From Erythrobacter sp. QSSC1-22B (GTDB lineage: Bacteria; Pseudomonadota; Alphaproteobacteria; Sphingomonadales; Sphingomonadaceae), in assembly GCF_001678665.1 (NCBI RefSeq), contig NZ_LZRP01000001.1, positions 1-64,000 of the forward strand: a DNA stretch of 64,000 nucleotides. The letters are read 5' to 3'. A program made the translations under genes and the position numbers. Position 1 is the stretch's first letter. The number at the start of each line of letters is the position of its first letter. This document shows, in pieces, positions 60,620 to 64,000 of the stretch. The notes below the pieces were generated by a model, which saw nothing but the letters and a program-made list of their open reading frames with translations, did no database searches and had not been told where the DNA came from.

Positions 60620-62425
60620 ATGCCCAGCTATACCGCTCCCACGCGTGACACCCGTTTCATCCTCAACGAGATGCTCGATCTCGCCGGTTTTGCCCATTTG
60701 CCCGGCTTCGAGATGGCCACCCCAGATGTCAGCGACGCCGTGCTCGGCGAAGGCGGCAAATTCTGCGCCGAGGTGCTCGCTCCGCTCAATCGCACCGGAG
60801 ATGAGGAAGGCTGCACCCGTCATGAGGATGGCTCGGTCACCACCCCTGCGGGCTTCAAGCAGGCCTATGCGCAATTCGTCGAGGCCGGCTGGGGCACGAT
60901 TGCCGCGCCGGAAGAATTCGGCGGGCAGGGCATGCCGCACGCGCTCGGCTTCGCGCTCGAGGAATTCATCTCCTCTGCCAACCAGGCTTTCGGGATGTAT
61001 CCCGGGCTCACCAATGGCGCGGTCTCGGCACTGATCGCCAAGGGCTCGCAGGAGCAGAAGGATATGTATCTGCCCAAGATGATCTCGGGCGAATGGTCGG
61101 GCACGATGAACCTGACCGAGCCGCAATGCGGCACCGATCTCGGCATGATCCGCACCAAGGCCGAGCCGCAGGGCGATGGCAGCTATGCGTTGACCGGAAC
61201 CAAGATCTTCATCTCGGCGGGCGAGCATGATCTCACCAAGAACATCATCCATCTGGTGCTCGCCAAAACCCCCGGCGCGCCCGACAGCACCAAGGGCATC
61301 TCGCTGTTCGTGGTGCCCAAATTCCTCGTCAACGAGGATGGCTCGGTCGGCGAGCGCAACGGGGTGGTCTGCGGCTCGATCGAAGAAAAGATGGGCATCC
61401 ACGGCAATTCGACCTGCCTGCTCAATTACGACGAAGCCAAGGGCTGGCTGGTCGGCGATGAGAACAAGGGCCTCGTCGCGATGTTCATCATGATGAACGC
61501 TGCGCGACTTGGTGTCGGCGTGCAGGGCCTGAGCCAGGCCGAGGCCGCCTATCAGAACGCTGTCGCCTATGCGCTCGACCGGCGGCAGGGCAGGGCGCTG
61601 ACCGGCCCCGCCGAACCCGAGGCTCAGGCCGATCCGATCTTCGTCCATCCCGATGTCCGCCGGATGCTGATGGATGCCAAGGCCTTTACCGAAGGCATGC
61701 GTGCATTGTGTCTCTGGGGGGCACTCCAAGTCGATCTGAGCCACAAGGCCGAGACCGAGGAAGAGCGCGAGCAGGCCGATCTGATCATCGGATTGCTGAC
61801 GCCGGTGATCAAGGGATACGGCACCGACAAGGGCTATGAGGTCGCGACCAATATGCAGCAGGTCTTCGGCGGCCACGGCTATATCCGCGAATGGGGGATG
61901 GAACAGTTCGTCCGCGACGCCCGCATCGCGCAGATCTACGAAGGCACCAATGGCATCCAGGCGATGGATCTGTGCGGCCGCAAGCTGGCTCAGAAGGGCG
62001 GCGCGGCGATCCAGGCCTTCTTCAAGATGATCGGCGGCGAATTGGAACAGGCCAAGGGCGACGAGACGCTCGGTGCGCTCGCCGAACCGCTTGGCAAGGC
62101 ACTCGCCGAGCAGCAGGCATCGACTATGTGGTTCATGAGCAATGCGATGCAGAACCCCAATCATCTGGGTGCCGGCGCGCATCACTATATGCACATGATG
62201 GGCATCGTGACCCTGGGCTTCATGTGGCTGCGGATGGCCAAGGTCGCGCAGACCAAGCTTGCCGAGGGCGCGGACGACGCGGCATTTTACGAGGCCAAGC
62301 TGGCGACCGCGCGCTATTTCATGGATCGCTATCTGCCCGATGTCGGCGCTTTCCGCCGCAAGATCGAGACCGGTAGCGACAGCATGATGGCGCTGGGTGA
62401 AGAGGCTTTCGCCACCGCGGCGTAA
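60620..62425 (+). CDS. Acyl-CoA dehydrogenase, long C-terminal-domain type
   Basis: A 601-aa FAD enzyme that oxidises an acyl-CoA to the 2,3-enoyl-CoA. The nucleotide-binding loop MNLTEPQCGTDLGMI, the FAD motif VFGGHGYIREWGMEQ and the catalytic-Glu motif IAQIYEGTNGIQAMDL are present. The additional C-terminal domain of about 130 residues and total length place it with the FadE/DmdC-type dehydrogenases of proteobacteria (long-chain acyl-CoA or 3-methylmercaptopropionyl-CoA); the chain length cannot be told. The MerR gene upstream is the likely regulator. Confidence 0.93.
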   Translation: MPSYTAPTRDTRFILNEMLDLAGFAHLPGFEMATPDVSDAVLGEGGKFCAEVLAPLNRTGDEEGCTRHEDGSVTTPAGFKQAYAQFVEAGWGTIAAPEEFGGQGMPHALGFALEEFISSANQAFGMYPGLTNGAVSALIAKGSQEQKDMYLPKMISGEWSGTMNLTEPQCGTDLGMIRTKAEPQGDGSYALTGTKIFISAGEHDLTKNIIHLVLAKTPGAPDSTKGISLFVVPKFLVNEDGSVGERNGVVCGSIEEKMGIHGNSTCLLNYDEAKGWLVGDENKGLVAMFIMMNAARLGVGVQGLSQAEAAYQNAVAYALDRRQGRALTGPAEPEAQADPIFVHPDVRRMLMDAKAFTEGMRALCLWGALQVDLSHKAETEEEREQADLIIGLLTPVIKGYGTDKGYEVATNMQQVFGGHGYIREWGMEQFVRDARIAQIYEGTNGIQAMDLCGRKLAQKGGAAIQAFFKMIGGELEQAKGDETLGALAEPLGKALAEQQASTMWFMSNAMQNPNHLGAGAHHYMHMMGIVTLGFMWLRMAKVAQTKLAEGADDAAFYEAKLATARYFMDRYLPDVGAFRRKIETGSDSMMALGEEAFATAA

Positions 62426-62461
62426 AGCGCTCGATCCTACGCTGAATGGATCAGACACTTG

Positions 62462-62494
62462 CGCGCCGCGGTTCCCCGGAGGAGCCGCGGCGCG
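62462..62494. terminator. GC-rich hairpin between acyl-CoA dehydrogenase and cysK
   Basis: CGCGCCGCGG (62462-62471) pairs perfectly with CCGCGGCGCG (62485-62494) over a 13-nt loop, between two convergent genes. A T run is lacking, so it may act as a Rho-assisted or bidirectional terminator. Confidence 0.5.
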
Positions 62495-62542
62495 GATTGT
62501 GTCTGCTGGCGGGCGGGCAAGCCTTCCGCGCCGCCGCGGTGC

Positions 62543-63463
62543 TCACTCCTCGGGCAGGAAGTCCGGGACAGAGAGGTAGCGCTCGCCGGTGTCGTAATTG
62601 AAGCCCATGACCCGCGTCCCATTGCCAAGCTCAGGCAACTTGCTGGCGATCGCCGCCAGCGTCGCGCCGCTCGAGATGCCGACCAGAAGGCCTTCGACGC
62701 TGGCCGATTTGCGCGCCCATTCCTTGGCGTCCTCGGGATCGACCTGGATCGCGCCATCGATGGATTTGGTGTGGAGATTGCCGGGAATGAAGCCCGCGCC
62801 GATGCCCTGGATCGGGTGCGGGCCGGGCTGGCCGCCGCTGATCACGGGCGAGCCCGCGGGTTCGACGGCATAGGCCTTCATGCCCGACCACTTCGCCTTG
62901 AGCACTTCGGCGCAACCGGTGATATGGCCACCGGTGCCGACCCCGGTGATCATCGCATCGAGCGGGTCATCGGCGAAGTCGGCGAGGATTTCCTTGGCGG
63001 TGATGTCGGCGTGAACCTTCCAGTTCGCCTCATTGTCGAACTGGCTGGGAACCCAGGCGCCCTGGGTCTCGCTGGCGAGTTCCTGAGCACGCTCGATCGC
63101 GCCCTTCATGCCCTTGGCCTTATCGGTGAGATCGAAGCTGGCGCCATAGGCCAGCATCAGCCGGCGGCGCTCGATGCTCATGCTTTCAGGCATGACCAGT
63201 ACGAGCTTATAACCTTTGACCGCGGCGACCATCGCCAGCCCGATCCCGGTGTTGCCGCTGGTGGGTTCGATGATCGTGCCGCCCGGGCGCAATTTTCCCG
63301 ATTTTTCCGCATCCTCGACCATCGCCAGCGCGATCCGGTCCTTGATCGATCCGCCGGGATTGGCGCGCTCGCTCTTCACCCAGACCTCGTGGTCGGGGAA
63401 CAGCCGCGCGAGGCGGATATGCGGGGTGTTGCCGATGGTGGCGAGGACGGATGGGGCTTTCAT
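62543..63463 (-). CDS. cysK: Cysteine synthase A
   Basis: A 306-aa PLP enzyme that makes cysteine from O-acetylserine and sulfide. The PLP Lys is in [11 protein letters not shown] (Lys41), the substrate loop is [12 protein letters not shown], and the phosphate-binding [10 protein letters not shown] is near residue 180. The upstream MFS gene overlaps its start by 4 bp. Confidence 0.95.
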   Translation of the reverse strand: MKAPSVLATIGNTPHIRLARLFPDHEVWVKSERANPGGSIKDRIALAMVEDAEKSGKLRPGGTIIEPTSGNTGIGLAMVAAVKGYKLVLVMPESMSIERRRLMLAYGASFDLTDKAKGMKGAIERAQELASETQGAWVPSQFDNEANWKVHADITAKEILADFADDPLDAMITGVGTGGHITGCAEVLKAKWSGMKAYAVEPAGSPVISGGQPGPHPIQGIGAGFIPGNLHTKSIDGAIQVDPEDAKEWARKSASVEGLLVGISSGATLAAIASKLPELGNGTRVMGFNYDTGERYLSVPDFLPEE

Positions 63464-64000
63464 GGGATTCGCTCCTGGAGTTTTTCTTCGGGTGTCTCTG
63501 CTACCAATTCCTCAGGCGGGTCGAAGGTCCGCGTCGTACGCAAAACAGGAAACACGCGCGCCCACAAGCCCACGGTGACGATCGCGCCGACCCCGCCGCT
63601 GACCACCGCGGCGACCGGGCCGACGATCGAGGCCAGCGTGCCCGAGAAATAATCGCCGAACTCGTTGGAGGCGCTGATCGTCAGCAGGCTGACCGCGGAC
63701 ACCCGGCCGCGCTTTTCGTCGGGCGTGTGGAGCTGGATGAGGGACTGGCGGATATAGACGCTGAACATGTCGGCGGCGCCGATAACGAACAGCATCGCGA
63801 GGCTGAGCGGCATCCAGGTCGAGAGCCCGAACCCCACCGTCGCCCCGCCGAACACCACCACCGACCACAGCATCTTGGGGCCCACCTGGGTGCGCAGCGG
63901 GCGGAAGGAGAACCACAGCGCGGTCAGCGCGGCGCCGCAGGCGGGGGCCATCGCCAGCTGTGCCAGCCCGGTCTCGCCGACCTCGAGAATGTCGCGCGCA
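63460..64000 (-). CDS. MFS transporter, partial (cut by window end)
   Basis: The C-terminal 180 or so residues of an MFS permease with at least five hydrophobic segments ([38 protein letters not shown]). The segment [28 protein letters not shown] is the conserved helix 10-11 loop of the MFS_3/EntS-like export group. The 5' part lies beyond the window. The stop overlaps the cysK start by 4 bp, so the two are cotranscribed. Confidence 0.85.
   Translation of the reverse strand, partial: ARDILEVGETGLAQLAMAPACGAALTALWFSFRPLRTQVGPKMLWSVVVFGGATVGFGLSTWMPLSLAMLFVIGAADMFSVYIRQSLIQLHTPDEKRGRVSAVSLLTISASNEFGDYFSGTLASIVGPVAAVVSGGVGAIVTVGLWARVFPVLRTTRTFDPPEELVAETPEEKLQERIP

Noticed and set aside
60386..62458. 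A 690-codon minus-strand frame opposite the acyl-CoA dehydrogenase
   Set aside because: Same reason: a mirror frame of a high-GC gene with no recognisable motif.

Overview
The window is high-GC chromosomal DNA from an alphaproteobacterium, most likely a sphingomonad of the Erythrobacter/Sphingomonas type. Pointers are LacI-controlled TonB-receptor carbohydrate loci that include a flavin-dependent halogenase, HWE-type sensor kinases, a PEP-CTERM secreted protein, an mreBCD-mrdA-rodA block next to mutL, and the pth/rplY, glyQS and ppdK neighbourhood. The genus cannot be fixed from this sequence alone.

Layout. 0-8.2 kb is sparse accessory DNA: an HWE kinase gene split by one in-frame stop, a PEP-CTERM protein, a lone receiver protein, a methyltransferase, a nucleotidyltransferase-fold protein and a scrap of an IS630-type transposase. 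8.2-20.2 kb is a beta-glucan utilisation locus: GH16, FHS-type sugar permease, GH3, second MFS permease, LacI regulator, TonB-dependent receptor (TBDR) and halogenase. 20.3-23.4 kb is decaying DNA holding broken genes for a serine hydrolase, a response regulator and a GH6 cellulase. 23.4-30.4 kb is a second LacI/GH3/TBDR/MFS module whose MFS gene has lost its middle. 30.4-32.5 kb is a 2-kb insertion that splits a tRNA-Lys gene inside the anticodon loop; it carries an intact tRNA-Lys(CTT), a frameshifted mrr restriction gene and an excisionase-like protein. From 32.5 kb the DNA is mostly core: LuxR-type regulator, cell-elongation operon (rodA, mrdA, mreDCB), mutL, HWE kinase plus receiver, ychF, pth, rplY, two TraB/GumN lipoproteins, glyQS, ppdK, comF, hisI, merR, acyl-CoA dehydrogenase, cysK and the end of an MFS gene.

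How it works together. The two glucan modules form a surface-to-cytoplasm route: TBDRs import oligosaccharides, GH16 and GH3 enzymes cut beta-glucans to glucose, and permeases pass the sugar through the inner membrane. Palindromes centred on CG lie in front of the main transcription units. In both modules they occur as pairs exactly 22 bp apart, which suggests two parallel LacI regulons with the same operator geometry. Gene decay is confined to the accessory part; every core gene I read is intact, so the lesions look biological rather than sequencing error. The best candidates for follow-up are the split tRNA-Lys island, the paired operators, the LacI gene with an apparent ATT start, and the broken GH6 cellulase.
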